Assembly: GCA_944380095.1 (NCBI GenBank)
Contig: CALWGP010000010.1
Span: 1-42,950, forward strand
Origin: an uncultured Lachnospiraceae bacterium
Lineage (GTDB): Bacteria; Bacillota; Clostridia; Lachnospirales; Lachnospiraceae
Direction: 5' to 3'
DNA: 42,950 nt
The position numbers and the translations under genes were made by a program. The notes beneath the pieces were generated by a model that was given only the letters and a program-made list of their open reading frames with translations, was not told the DNA's origin and did no database searches. This document shows, piece after piece, positions 1 through 8,100 of the stretch; the first letter of the stretch is position 1; every line of letters begins with the position of its first letter.

Positions 1-53
1 TACTCTTATACGAGACTTATAGCAATGGCGAAGAATTGCCATCGGATGATAAA

Positions 54-80
54 TATGGCGGTCAAAAACTGACCGCCATA
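54..80. repeat. Perfect 11-bp inverted repeat
   Basis: TATGGCGGTCA (54-64) and its exact reverse complement (70-80) flank a 5-base loop. No T-tract follows immediately on either strand, so a terminator is only possible. A frame open from base 1 stops at 70-72 inside the right arm, which could be the tail of an upstream gene, but the fragment is too short to recognise. Bases 1-53 show nothing else I can support. Confidence 0.5.
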
Positions 81-120
81 TAAAAATCAAAAAAATTTAC
101 ACACTTTACTTGACAAACTC

Positions 121-156
121 AAAAAGCGGCTGGATTTATTTTCCGGCCGCTTTTTT
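121..156. terminator. Bidirectional intrinsic terminator after the methyltransferase
   Basis: A stem of about 14 bp (AAAAAGCGGCTGGA against TCCGGCCGCTTTTT, one G-T wobble) is closed by a short A/T loop and flanked by A and T runs, so it reads as a terminator in both directions. The methyltransferase stop codon (136-138) lies in the loop. On the minus strand the hairpin ends in five T residues. Confidence 0.8.
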
Positions 157-846
157 CTTCATTAGGATTACCCACATAAAATCCTTTCCAAAAATCTTGA
201 TATTGTCTGTCTCTTTCATTTTTCTAAAATCCACGATATTAAAATAATTGCTCAGTATTTTTTTTATTTTATATTCGGAAAATCCCAAACCTCCATGCAT
301 AGAATAATCCCTGTACACATCATAATCGGATATATTGGCTCCGCCATCCGGATTAAAACAGGTCATAAGGAAATATCCGTCCTCTTTCAGGCAGTTGAGG
401 ATACCGCTTAGATATTGTTCCCTTCTATGGGGTTTAATGTGGTGAAAGCAGCCGCTGTCAAGGATAAAGTCAAAGCTGTTGGCATCCGCGGTATATTCCA
501 GCATTGATGTACATTGGAAGTTGATATTTTCCTCTTTGGCTGTCAAAGCCTTTGCCCAGCGAATGGATTGCTCGGAAAAGTCAATTCCGGTAACCCAAAA
601 TCCCTGTGATGCCAAATATCGCGAATTGCGTCCGTTTCCGCAGCCGATATCCAGTGCAGTCCCTCCCGTTAAAATTCCCTTTTCACAATACGAAATCAGC
701 TCTTCATCAGGAATATTACGAAAAAAAGGAACAGGTTTGTTTTTATCGGCATAAAACTTGTTCCACCATTCGTGATCTCTCTTTTCCAAAATGTCGTCCA
801 GCATATTCAAAGTATCGTTATATGAAATGATGATTTCATGATCCAT
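136..846 (-). CDS. Class I SAM-dependent methyltransferase
   Basis: This 236-residue soluble protein has the Rossmann-fold SAM-binding motif I LDIGCGNGRNSRYLA at about residues 65-79, followed by an acidic motif II (VTGIDFSEQSI) and a motif near LDSGCFHH. It should transfer a methyl group from SAM to an unknown substrate, and nothing nearby names that substrate. The ATG at 846 is preceded by AGGAGG at 856-861 with a 9-base gap. The gene stands alone between its own extended -10 promoter and a terminator. It is visibly richer in A and T (many AAA, ATT and ATA codons) than everything right of 1,100, which hints at recent acquisition. The methyltransferase fold is certain; the function is not. 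Confidence 0.85.
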   Translation of the reverse strand: MDHEIIISYNDTLNMLDDILEKRDHEWWNKFYADKNKPVPFFRNIPDEELISYCEKGILTGGTALDIGCGNGRNSRYLASQGFWVTGIDFSEQSIRWAKALTAKEENINFQCTSMLEYTADANSFDFILDSGCFHHIKPHRREQYLSGILNCLKEDGYFLMTCFNPDGGANISDYDVYRDYSMHGGLGFSEYKIKKILSNYFNIVDFRKMKETDNIKIFGKDFMWVILMKKKAAGK

Positions 847-879
847 TTCGGTGTTCCTCCTGCTTTGTGATTTATCTAA

Positions 880-888
880 ATTATATCA
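880..888 (-). promoter_or_regulatory. Extended -10 promoter for the methyltransferase
   Basis: On the minus strand the sequence reads TGATATAAT: a perfect TATAAT (880-885) with the TG of an extended -10 element. I see no convincing -35, which is usual for this class. Transcription would start near 873, about 27 bases before the ATG at 846. Confidence 0.6.
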
Positions 889-1037
889 TATTTCGGGACA
901 TTTGGGTTCGGTTTTTCCTGTTTTGAATTTAAAATATTGCATATTGTAAAACAAAATAATGAAAAATATATGTGTTTAAAAATATTTTTTTCTATTGTTT
1001 CGAAGAAATAGCCGGGGGTTTGGACGATGAAACAAGA

Positions 1038-1066
1038 TTGTCATAATGTCCGACTTGTTATATAAT
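1038..1066 (+). promoter_or_regulatory. Sigma-A promoter of the radical-SAM/RNase G operon
   Basis: TTGTCA (1038-1043) and a perfect TATAAT (1061-1066) are separated by exactly 17 bases. Transcription should begin near 1073, giving a leader of about 50 bases before the start at 1124. It divides an AT-rich intergenic region (847-1123) that otherwise holds only the divergent methyltransferase promoter and poly-A/T tracts. Confidence 0.8.
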
Positions 1067-1123
1067 GGAATGAATCATGTTTTCCAAAAACGTATTTTGG
1101 CAACAATTTGAGGTATGTACAGA

Positions 1124-3007
1124 ATGAGAAAATTAGCTTTAAACGATGAGATTTTATTAAAAATCGAAAAGCCTGCCCGATACATCGGCGGAGAGGTCAA
1201 TTCGGTGATGAAGGATCCCAAACAGGTGAAGGTGCGCTTCGCCATGTGCTTCCCGGACGTGTACGAAATCGGCATGTCCCATCTGGGCATCCAGATCCTG
1301 TACGACTTGTTTAACCGTTACGACGACGTCTGGTGCGAACGGGTCTATTCCCCCTGGGTGGATCTGGATGGGATCATGCGTAAGGAGAAAATCCCGCTGT
1401 TTGCCCTGGAATCCCAGGATCCCGTGCGGGACTTCGACTTTCTGGGCATCACCCTGCAGTATGAAATGTGTTATACCAATATCCTCCAGGTGCTGGATCT
1501 TTCCGGGATCCCGCTGCTTGCCAAAGACCGCACGGACCGGGAACCCATCGTCATCGGCGGAGGGCCCTGCACTTATAACCCGGAACCGATCGCGGACTTT
1601 TTTGATCTGTTTTATATCGGCGAGGGGGAAACCGCCTATCGGCAGCTGATGGACGTCTATCTGGAAACGAAGGCGGCGGGAGAGGGCAGGGAAGCCTTTC
1701 TGCTGCGGGCCGCCCGGGAAGTGCCGGGCATTTATGTCCCCTCCCTGTATGAGGTGCGGTATGGGGAGGACGGGACCATCGCGTCCTTCCTGCCGGTAAA
1801 AGAGGGCGTGCCCAAAACGGTGCGCAAAGAGATCGTCATGGACCTGGACAGCGTGCCCTATCCCCAAAAGCCCGTGGTGCCCTATGTGAAAGCCACCCAG
1901 GACCGGGTGGTGCTGGAGATCCAGCGCGGCTGCATCCGCGGATGCCGGTTCTGCCAGGCGGGGCAGATTTACCGCCCCGTGCGGGAAAAAGGGCTGGAGA
2001 CCCTGAAGCGCTACGCGGTGGAAATGCTGAAAAATACCGGATATGAGGAAATTTCCTTAAGTTCCCTCAGCTCCAGCGACTATTCCCATTTAGAAGAGCT
2101 GGTGGAATTTTTGATGGAAACCTGCCGGGAGCAGAAGGTGAACATTTCCCTGCCTTCCCTGCGCATCGACGCCTTTTCGCTGGACGTGATGGGAAAGGTA
2201 CAGGACGTCAAAAAAAGCAGCCTGACGTTCGCGCCGGAAGCGGGCAGCCAGCGGCTTAGAAACGTGATCAACAAGGGACTGACCCGGGAAGATATCCTCC
2301 ACGGGGCCGGACTGGCCTTTGAAGGCGGCTGGAGCCGGGTCAAGCTCTATTTCATGCTGGGCCTTCCCACGGAAACCGAGGAAGATATCAGGGGAATCGC
2401 AGAACTGTCCAACGACATTGCGGCCCTGTACTATGAAACCGTGCCCAAGGAACAGCGGACAGGCCCGGTGCAGATCGTATCCAGTACCTCTTTCTTCATT
2501 CCCAAACCCTTTACCCCCTTCCAGTGGGCGAAAATGTGTACGAAGGAAGAATTCCTGGAAAAAGCGGCCCTGACCAAACGCAGCATACGGGAACAGCTCA
2601 ACCAGAAGCGGATCAAGTATAACTGGCACGAAGCGGACGTGAGTGTGCTGGAAGGGGTGTTTGCCCGGGGGGACCGCCGGGTGGCGGAAGTGATTTTAAA
2701 AGCCTATCAAAAGGGCTGTCTTTATGACGCCTGGGGGGAATATTTCAAAAACGACCTCTGGCTTGAGACCTTTGAACAGTGCGGCGTCGAAATCGGGTTT
2801 TACACCACCAGGCAGCGGAAGGAAGACGAGATCTTCCCCTGGGATTTTCTGGACTGCGGCGTGAACAAAAGCTTTTTATGGCGGGAATGGGAGCGGGCGC
2901 AGCGCGGGGAAGTGACGCCCAACTGCAGGGCGCAGTGCCAGGGCTGCGGCGCGGCCCGGTTCAAAGGAGGCGTCTGCTTGGAAGCCAGGAAGGAGCATGA
3001 AGAATGA
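1124..3007 (+). CDS. TIGR03960-type radical SAM protein with B12-binding-like N-terminus
   Basis: The protein has about 627 residues. The radical-SAM cluster motif CIRGCRFC starts near residue 270 (C270, C274, C277) and should hold a 4Fe-4S cluster and SAM. The N-terminal 200 residues resemble the cobalamin-binding-like domain of this family (MSHLGIQILYDLFNRYDDV, then an IGGG loop). The C-terminal tail is cysteine rich (CRAQCQGCGAARFKGGVC). The reaction is not established for this family. I chose the ATG at 1124 (MRKLALNDEILL) over 1115 because GAGG at 1110-1113 touches the earlier ATG but sits 10 bases from the later one. The stop overlaps the next start (ATGA at 3004-3007); in other species the two proteins are fused. 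Confidence 0.9.
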   Translation: MRKLALNDEILLKIEKPARYIGGEVNSVMKDPKQVKVRFAMCFPDVYEIGMSHLGIQILYDLFNRYDDVWCERVYSPWVDLDGIMRKEKIPLFALESQDPVRDFDFLGITLQYEMCYTNILQVLDLSGIPLLAKDRTDREPIVIGGGPCTYNPEPIADFFDLFYIGEGETAYRQLMDVYLETKAAGEGREAFLLRAAREVPGIYVPSLYEVRYGEDGTIASFLPVKEGVPKTVRKEIVMDLDSVPYPQKPVVPYVKATQDRVVLEIQRGCIRGCRFCQAGQIYRPVREKGLETLKRYAVEMLKNTGYEEISLSSLSSSDYSHLEELVEFLMETCREQKVNISLPSLRIDAFSLDVMGKVQDVKKSSLTFAPEAGSQRLRNVINKGLTREDILHGAGLAFEGGWSRVKLYFMLGLPTETEEDIRGIAELSNDIAALYYETVPKEQRTGPVQIVSSTSFFIPKPFTPFQWAKMCTKEEFLEKAALTKRSIREQLNQKRIKYNWHEADVSVLEGVFARGDRRVAEVILKAYQKGCLYDAWGEYFKNDLWLETFEQCGVEIGFYTTRQRKEDEIFPWDFLDCGVNKSFLWREWERAQRGEVTPNCRAQCQGCGAARFKGGVCLEARKEHEE

Positions 3008-3711
3008 GAATTCGGGTAAAATTTGCAAAATACGGGGCGCTGCGGTTTATCGGGCATCTGGATGTGATGCGCTTTTTCCAGAAAGCCCTGCGCAGGGCCC
3101 AGATCGATGTGGCCTATACCGGTGGATTCAGCCCCCATCAGATCATGACTTTCTCCGCTCCTTTGGGCCTGGGCATGAGCAGTTTTGGCGAATACATGGA
3201 CGTGGAAATCCATTCCCACCAGGGAAAAGAGGATTTCCTGAACCGGCTTCGGGCCGTCTGCCCCGAAGGAATCGAGATTCTGGATGCGAAAGCCCTCCCT
3301 GCGGGAACGCAGAACGCCATGGCCGGCGTGGCTGCCGCTTCCTGGGAAATCGGATTCTCGGACCCGCACAAGAGCTTTGAGAAGCTTAAGGAAAATCTGC
3401 CGGGATTTCTGGCCCAGGAAGAGATTTTTGTTACCAAAGAAGGAAAAAAAGGACCCAGGCAGGTGGATATCCGTCCGGGAATCCATGAATGTGCCATCCG
3501 GGAGGGCAAACTCTGCATTTTGGCGGATGCGGGCAGCAGCGGCAACATCCGTCCGGAGGAAGTGACGGAGCGGTTTCTTTCCTTCTGCAAAGAGGCGATG
3601 CCGGACCATCCCAGCGCTTTCACCGTACTGCGCAGGGAAACATGGGAAAACGCCGGAACGCCGGAAGCGCCCAAATTTCAGCCTTTGGATGCCATGGGAG
3701 AGGACTTTTAA
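3004..3711 (+). CDS. TIGR03936/DUF2344 radical-SAM-associated protein
   Basis: This 235-residue protein begins MRIRVKFAKYGALRFIGHLD, typical of the DUF2344 partner that follows or is fused to the TIGR03960 radical-SAM enzyme. The family is thought to act with that enzyme, but no reaction is established. An early conserved block runs through residues 30-50 (RAQIDVAYTGGFSPHQIMTF). The start is fixed by AAGGAG just upstream and by the 4-base ATGA overlap with the preceding gene, so the two are probably made in equal amounts. The RNase E/G gene follows after 6 bases. Confidence 0.85.
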   Translation: MRIRVKFAKYGALRFIGHLDVMRFFQKALRRAQIDVAYTGGFSPHQIMTFSAPLGLGMSSFGEYMDVEIHSHQGKEDFLNRLRAVCPEGIEILDAKALPAGTQNAMAGVAAASWEIGFSDPHKSFEKLKENLPGFLAQEEIFVTKEGKKGPRQVDIRPGIHECAIREGKLCILADAGSSGNIRPEEVTERFLSFCKEAMPDHPSAFTVLRRETWENAGTPEAPKFQPLDAMGEDF

Positions 3712-3717
3712 GCAAAG

Positions 3718-4953
3718 ATGAATACGGTTTATGTGATTACCCGGCCGGATTTTTCCGAAAGAGACGGGGCAGCTTTTTCGCTGAACCAAAAGCTGTGCGG
3801 CTTCTGGCTGGAAGACGGGCAGCTGATGGAAGTTAAGATCGACCGATCCGGTCAATCCCTGCTGGGCAATATTTATGTGGGAAAAGTAAAAAACGTAGTG
3901 AAAAACATCGAGAGCGCTTTTGTGGAAATCGCGGGAGGGCAGATCGGCTTTTTGCCTTTTTCCGAAATTTCCCGGCCGGTTTTGACCAACCGTCCCTACG
4001 ACGGGACAATAAAACCCGGGGATGAGCTCTTAGTCCAGGTAAAGAAGGACGCGGCAAAGACCAAGGATCCTTTGCTGACGGCGAACCTGTCTTTTTCGGG
4101 ACGGTATTTTTCCCTCACTTTTTCCGGAAACGGCGGACTGCGCTGTTCCCACAGCCTTTCCGAAAAGCAGCGCTCCTTTGTGCAGGAGGCGCTGCGGGAT
4201 GTTGCGGTCCCGGAAGGGATGACGCTGGTGGCCCGCACGGTTTCCGGGACGGTTTCGGATCCTTCCCTGCTTGCCCAGGATGCGCAGTCCCTTCAAAAAC
4301 AGGCGGAAAGACTCGTCTGCGCCGGAAAAACGCGGACGGTCTTTTCCCTTCTTTTAAGCCGGCAGCCGGGCTATCTGAAACGGCTGGAAGACTGCAGCGC
4401 AGCCTTCCCGGATAAGATCGTCACGGATGATCCCAATGTGCACACCCTGCTGCTTGGCTGGCTTAGGAAGCAGCGGCCGGACGCAGAGGGAGTCCTTTCC
4501 TTTTATACCGACAATAAACTGCCTTTGTACCGCTTATACGGGCTTTCCGGCCAGATTCGAGAAGCCCTTGAACGGCGGGTCTGGATGAAATCCGGCGGTT
4601 ATCTGGTGATCGAACCCACGGAAGCGCTGACGGTCATCGACGTCAATACCGGCAAATTCGACAGGAAAAAATCCGGGGCAGAGACTTTTTATCTGACCAA
4701 CCAGGAAGCTGCAAAAGAGGTGGCGCGGCAGTTAAGGCTGCGCAACCTGTCCGGTATCGTGCTGGTGGATTTCATCAATATGGAGGAAAAGAAAGAGCAA
4801 AGCAGGCTGCTTGAGCTTCTCCGTCATCTGGTGCAGGCCGATCCCATTCCCGTCCGGGTGGTGGATATGACCCCCTTAGGACTGGTGGAAATCACCCGGA
4901 AAAAGGAGGAACCGCCGCTGGCGGAGCTTTTGCATCAGGAGGGGCATCGGTGA
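3718..4953 (+). CDS. rng: Ribonuclease E/G family endoribonuclease
   Basis: The 411-residue protein has an S1-like RNA-binding segment near residues 45-100 (GNIYVGKVKNVVKNIESAF). The two catalytic metal-binding aspartates are D308 (TVIDVNTGKF) and D351 (IVLVDFINM), almost the same positions as D303 and D346 of E. coli RNase E. It should cleave single-stranded RNA in rRNA maturation and mRNA decay. The Zn-link cysteine pair that normally follows ITRKK is absent: the protein ends 15 residues later. A GAGAGG lies well upstream of the ATG, so initiation may be weak or coupled to the gene before. Its stop overlaps the NUDIX start. Confidence 0.9.
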   Translation: MNTVYVITRPDFSERDGAAFSLNQKLCGFWLEDGQLMEVKIDRSGQSLLGNIYVGKVKNVVKNIESAFVEIAGGQIGFLPFSEISRPVLTNRPYDGTIKPGDELLVQVKKDAAKTKDPLLTANLSFSGRYFSLTFSGNGGLRCSHSLSEKQRSFVQEALRDVAVPEGMTLVARTVSGTVSDPSLLAQDAQSLQKQAERLVCAGKTRTVFSLLLSRQPGYLKRLEDCSAAFPDKIVTDDPNVHTLLLGWLRKQRPDAEGVLSFYTDNKLPLYRLYGLSGQIREALERRVWMKSGGYLVIEPTEALTVIDVNTGKFDRKKSGAETFYLTNQEAAKEVARQLRLRNLSGIVLVDFINMEEKKEQSRLLELLRHLVQADPIPVRVVDMTPLGLVEITRKKEEPPLAELLHQEGHR

Positions 4954-5564
4954 AACTTCTGCACATGGAAAAAGTCCGGGACGGAAAATATCTGAAAAAC
5001 TATGAGCTGCTCTATGAAAACCGGGCGGGGCGGCAAAAAACCTTCGAACTGGTCAGCCGGAAGGACTTAAAGGGGCCTGCGGATCTGGGAAAAGAGATCA
5101 GCGGCGTGTCCATCGTAGCGTTCCAGGACAAAAAGATGCTTCTTTTGCGGGAATTCAGGATGAGCCTCAATAAGGAGATTTTCAACCTCTGCGCCGGGAT
5201 GCTGGAAGAAGGAGAGACCATTGAAGACTGCATCCGCCGGGAACTTTATGAGGAAACCGGGCTGAAACTGGTGCGGATCATCAGCCTGCTCGCGCCTTCT
5301 TATTCCGCGGTGGGGTTTTCGGATACCAAAACCTGCATCGCCTTCGTGGAAACGCAAGGGGAGTGTTCGGACCACGCTTCGGAAAACGAACAGATCCGGG
5401 CGCGGTTTTATGACGCAAAGGAAATCCGGGAGCTTTTGGGGACGGCGGAATTTAGTTCCCGCTCCCAGATGGCGGCGTATTTTTTCGCATCGGGAATGAT
5501 TCCCGGCAAACCGGCGCAGGACGCCGGGATTGATGACAGGGCACAGGAGGGAAGCAGCGAATGA
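4950..5564 (+). CDS. NUDIX hydrolase, ADP-ribose pyrophosphatase-like
   Basis: The Nudix box spans residues 83-105 with the pattern G-x5-E-x7-REL-x-EE-x-G-L, giving the metal-binding helix that hydrolyses nucleoside diphosphates linked to another group. Length (204 residues) and the upstream fold (VSIVAFQDKKMLLLREFR) resemble ADP-sugar pyrophosphatases; the substrate is inferred. The start is GTG at 4950, overlapping the rng stop as GTGA, with AGGAGGGG about 7 bases upstream, which argues for translational coupling. An ATG at 4965 is a less likely start. The gene ends in an ATGA overlap with the glucosidase. Confidence 0.85.
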   Translation: MKLLHMEKVRDGKYLKNYELLYENRAGRQKTFELVSRKDLKGPADLGKEISGVSIVAFQDKKMLLLREFRMSLNKEIFNLCAGMLEEGETIEDCIRRELYEETGLKLVRIISLLAPSYSAVGFSDTKTCIAFVETQGECSDHASENEQIRARFYDAKEIRELLGTAEFSSRSQMAAYFFASGMIPGKPAQDAGIDDRAQEGSSE

Positions 5565-7255
5565 AGAGAGAGTGGTGGCACGGCCTTTTGGGCTATCAGA
5601 TCTATCCCAAAAGCTTTTATGACAGCAACGGGGACGGCATCGGGGATCTGCCCGGCGTTTTGCAGAAACTGGATTATCTGGAATCGCTGGGGGTAGGCCT
5701 GGTCTGGCTGTCCCCCATGTACCCGTCCCCCATGGTAGACAACGGATATGATATTTCCGATTATTACGGCGTGGATCCGCGCTTTGGGACGCTGGAAGAC
5801 TTGGACCGGCTCATTGCAGAGATGAAAAAGCGGGGCATGCACCTGATTCTGGATCTGGTGGTAAACCATTGTTCCGACCGGCACGAGTGGTTTCAAAAGG
5901 CCATAGAAGATCCTTTTGGGCCATGGGGCGGGTATTTTTATCTGAAAGAAGGAAAAAACGGATGTCCGCCCAACAACTGGCGTTCGCTCTTTGGCGGCAG
6001 CGCCTGGGAAAAGCTTCCCGGACAGGAGAATCTTTTCTATCTGCATACCTTTGCAAAGCAGCAGCCGGACTTAAACTGGGAAAACCCTGCCCTGCGGGAG
6101 GAAATTTACCGGATGACCAACTGGTGGCTGGACCGGGGGATTTCGGGATTTCGGCTGGACGCCATCACCAATCTGAAAAAAGATCTGACCTGGGCGGACC
6201 TTCCTGCGGACGGGCCGGACGGGATGGGATCCATTTTCCGGAGTATCGACCGTATGATCCGGCGGGACGGCGGCACCAAAAACGGGATCGGCGTTTTTTT
6301 GTCCGAATTAAAAGGGCGATGCTTTGCACCCCATGACGCGTTTACGGTGGGAGAGGCCTCCCATGTTGACGCCGGGCTTTTGCCGGAATTTATCGGGGAA
6401 AAGGGCTATTTTTCCACCATATTTGCTTTCGACGCCATCAACGGCCACATTCGGGGCGCCTGCTACTGTGAAGACGATCCGTATATGGATCCGGATCAAT
6501 GGAAACAGGACGTGTTTCGCAATCAGGCAGTACTGAAGGATTTTGCTTTTGAAGCCAATGTGGTGGAAAACCATGACAGGCCCAGGGCCGCATCCTTGTT
6601 TATCCCGAAAGAGGAGTACGGTTTTGCGTCCGTGACCGCGCTGGCCGGCCTGCAGGTGCTGCAGCGGGGACTGCCTTTTTTGTACCAGGGGCAGGAGATC
6701 GGCATGACCAACTGTCCTTTTTTGCCGGAAGAATACGACGATTTAAGCACTCTGGACAATTACCGGTATTCCCTGGAATGCGGATATTCAAAGGAGGAAG
6801 CGCTGGAAGGCTGCGCCCGCATGAGCCGGGATAACTGCCGGACCCCCATGCAGTGGTCGGACGGCCCAAACGCAGGTTTTACATCCGGCAGCCCGTGGCT
6901 GAAAGTAAATCCCAACTATCCGGAAATAAACGTAAAAAAGCAGGAACAGGAATACGGGTCCATCCTGAATTTTTACAGAAGGCTGGTAAATTTCTACAAA
7001 TCGGAGGAATATGGGGAAGTCCTCACTTACGGTTCTTTTGAACCGCTCTATGAGGACCAGGAGAAGATTTTCGCATTTCGCCGCAGGCTGGGAGAGAAGG
7101 TGCTTACCGTTTTCTGCAATTTCAGCGGCTCGGAACGTTTCCTTTCCCTGAAAGAAGATTACTCCGAAGTGATTTTTGTCAATCTTCCACAGGTAACTAG
7201 GATTGGGAACAACCTGATCCTGCATCCTTTTCAGCTGATTGTGACAGAAAAATAG
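5561..7255 (+). CDS. GH13 alpha-glucosidase
   Basis: This 564-residue cytoplasmic enzyme (no signal peptide) carries the GH13 signatures in order: VVNHCSD near 101, QPDLNW near 168, the nucleophile D200 in GFRLDAI, the acid E265 in VGEAS and D339 in ENHDRP. It should hydrolyse short alpha-glucosides. The residue after the nucleophile is Ala rather than the Val usual in oligo-1,6-glucosidases, which favours alpha-1,4 substrates such as maltose; this is inference. The start at 5561 overlaps the NUDIX stop (ATGA) behind a GGAGG. No sugar transporter or regulator is nearby, which is odd for such an enzyme. No hairpin follows it; the next promoter starts directly at its stop. Confidence 0.9.
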   Translation: MKREWWHGLLGYQIYPKSFYDSNGDGIGDLPGVLQKLDYLESLGVGLVWLSPMYPSPMVDNGYDISDYYGVDPRFGTLEDLDRLIAEMKKRGMHLILDLVVNHCSDRHEWFQKAIEDPFGPWGGYFYLKEGKNGCPPNNWRSLFGGSAWEKLPGQENLFYLHTFAKQQPDLNWENPALREEIYRMTNWWLDRGISGFRLDAITNLKKDLTWADLPADGPDGMGSIFRSIDRMIRRDGGTKNGIGVFLSELKGRCFAPHDAFTVGEASHVDAGLLPEFIGEKGYFSTIFAFDAINGHIRGACYCEDDPYMDPDQWKQDVFRNQAVLKDFAFEANVVENHDRPRAASLFIPKEEYGFASVTALAGLQVLQRGLPFLYQGQEIGMTNCPFLPEEYDDLSTLDNYRYSLECGYSKEEALEGCARMSRDNCRTPMQWSDGPNAGFTSGSPWLKVNPNYPEINVKKQEQEYGSILNFYRRLVNFYKSEEYGEVLTYGSFEPLYEDQEKIFAFRRRLGEKVLTVFCNFSGSERFLSLKEDYSEVIFVNLPQVTRIGNNLILHPFQLIVTEK

Positions 7256-7284
7256 TTGAAAACGCCAATTGGATTGTATATAAT
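7256..7284 (+). promoter_or_regulatory. Sigma-A promoter of the cytidylate-kinase-like gene
   Basis: TTGAAA (7256-7261) and TATAAT (7279-7284) are separated by 17 bases, beginning immediately after the glucosidase stop. Transcription would start near 7291, ahead of AAGGAG and the ATG at 7316. Confidence 0.75.
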
Positions 7285-7315
7285 AACAGTATAAAGAACG
7301 GAAGGAGTTGAGGTT

Positions 7316-7942
7316 ATGAACACTATCATTACGATTGCACGTCAGTTCGGCTCCGGCGGCCATGAGATCGGAGAGAAGGTAGCCCAGCGTTTCGACATCA
7401 AATTTTATGATAAGGAACTGCTGACGAGAGTGGCAAAAGAAAGCGGTTTCTGTGAAGAGATGATCGAGTGCCATGATGAACGCCCGACCAATTCCTTCCT
7501 GTATAACCTGGTAATGGACACCTATTCTTTCGGCTACAATTCCTCCTCCTTTATGGATATGCCCATCAGCCACAAGATCTTTCTGGCGCAGTTTGATACC
7601 ATCAAAAAAATCGCCCAGGAAGGCCCCTGCGTGATTGTGGGACGCTGCGCGGACTATGCGCTGCAGGATTTTAAAAACTGCGTCCATTTCTTCATTTTTG
7701 CGGATGCGGATTCGAAGGCAAAGCGCCTGATGAAGAAGTACGACCTGACGGACGAAAAGGCCCGCGACCTGATGGTCAAGAAGGATAAGCAAAGACAGAG
7801 TTATTATAACTATTATTCCTCCAAAAAGTGGGGGCGCGCAGACAGCTACGATTACTGTTTAAACAGCGCAGTCCTTGGCATCGACGGGACTGTGGAGCTG
7901 ATTGCACAGATCGTGGACGATTTTGAAAAGCGCAAAAATTAA
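7316..7942 (+). CDS. Cytidylate kinase-like family protein
   Basis: The protein has 208 residues and begins ITIARQFGSGGHEIGEKVA, the signature of the cytidylate-kinase-like family common in Clostridia. The glycine-rich loop lacks the lysine of a normal GxxGxGK P-loop, so phosphoryl transfer to CMP cannot be assumed. Further blocks include IVGRCADYAL near 109-118 and an arginine/lysine-rich lid region (KAKRLMKKYDLTDEKARDLM). It is monocistronic, with its own promoter, an AAGGAG and a strong terminator. True Cmk enzymes are usually somewhat longer (about 220-230 residues) with a canonical P-loop, so I do not assign cmk. Confidence 0.8.
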   Translation: MNTIITIARQFGSGGHEIGEKVAQRFDIKFYDKELLTRVAKESGFCEEMIECHDERPTNSFLYNLVMDTYSFGYNSSSFMDMPISHKIFLAQFDTIKKIAQEGPCVIVGRCADYALQDFKNCVHFFIFADADSKAKRLMKKYDLTDEKARDLMVKKDKQRQSYYNYYSSKKWGRADSYDYCLNSAVLGIDGTVELIAQIVDDFEKRKN

Positions 7943-7987
7943 GCCATTTCCGGTCTCCTGGAAAGGAACCTATGATTTTACAGCAGC

Positions 7988-8025
7988 AAAAAACAACCCG
8001 GCGATCTATTCCGGGTTGTTTTTTT
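7988..8025. terminator. Strong bidirectional intrinsic terminator
   Basis: AACAACCCGG and CCGGGTTGTT form a 10-bp stem extended by flanking A and T runs, with a loop CGATCTATT and seven or more T residues after it. It lies 45 bases after the kinase-like gene and would also stop transcription coming leftward from dtd. Confidence 0.9.
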
Positions 8026-8055
8026 GCGTTCAGAGTGCCATGGAAGATGGGTGAT

Positions 8056-8093
8056 CCAACTATGCGCAAAAGCTTAGTTTAACGAATAGTTGG
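8056..8093. repeat. 8-bp inverted repeat with 22-base spacing downstream of dtd
   Basis: CCAACTAT (8056-8063) and ATAGTTGG (8086-8093) are exact inverted copies just past the dtd stop. The long spacing makes a terminator unlikely; a protein site or chance is possible. Confidence 0.3.
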
Positions 8094-8100
8094 TATAGTT

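Noticed and set aside
110..115. TTGACA near the left edge as a promoter
   Set aside because: No -10 element lies 16-18 bases downstream, and the following sequence is the terminator stem.
2800..3855. A 351-codon open frame on the minus strand opposite the radical-SAM/DUF2344 genes
   Set aside because: It runs antisense across three well-supported genes, has no ribosome-binding site or recognisable domain, and follows from the GC-rich third positions of the real genes.
6788..7792. A 334-codon minus-strand frame spanning the glucosidase end, a promoter and the kinase-like gene
   Set aside because: It crosses a clear plus-strand promoter and two real genes; its product looks like no protein family.
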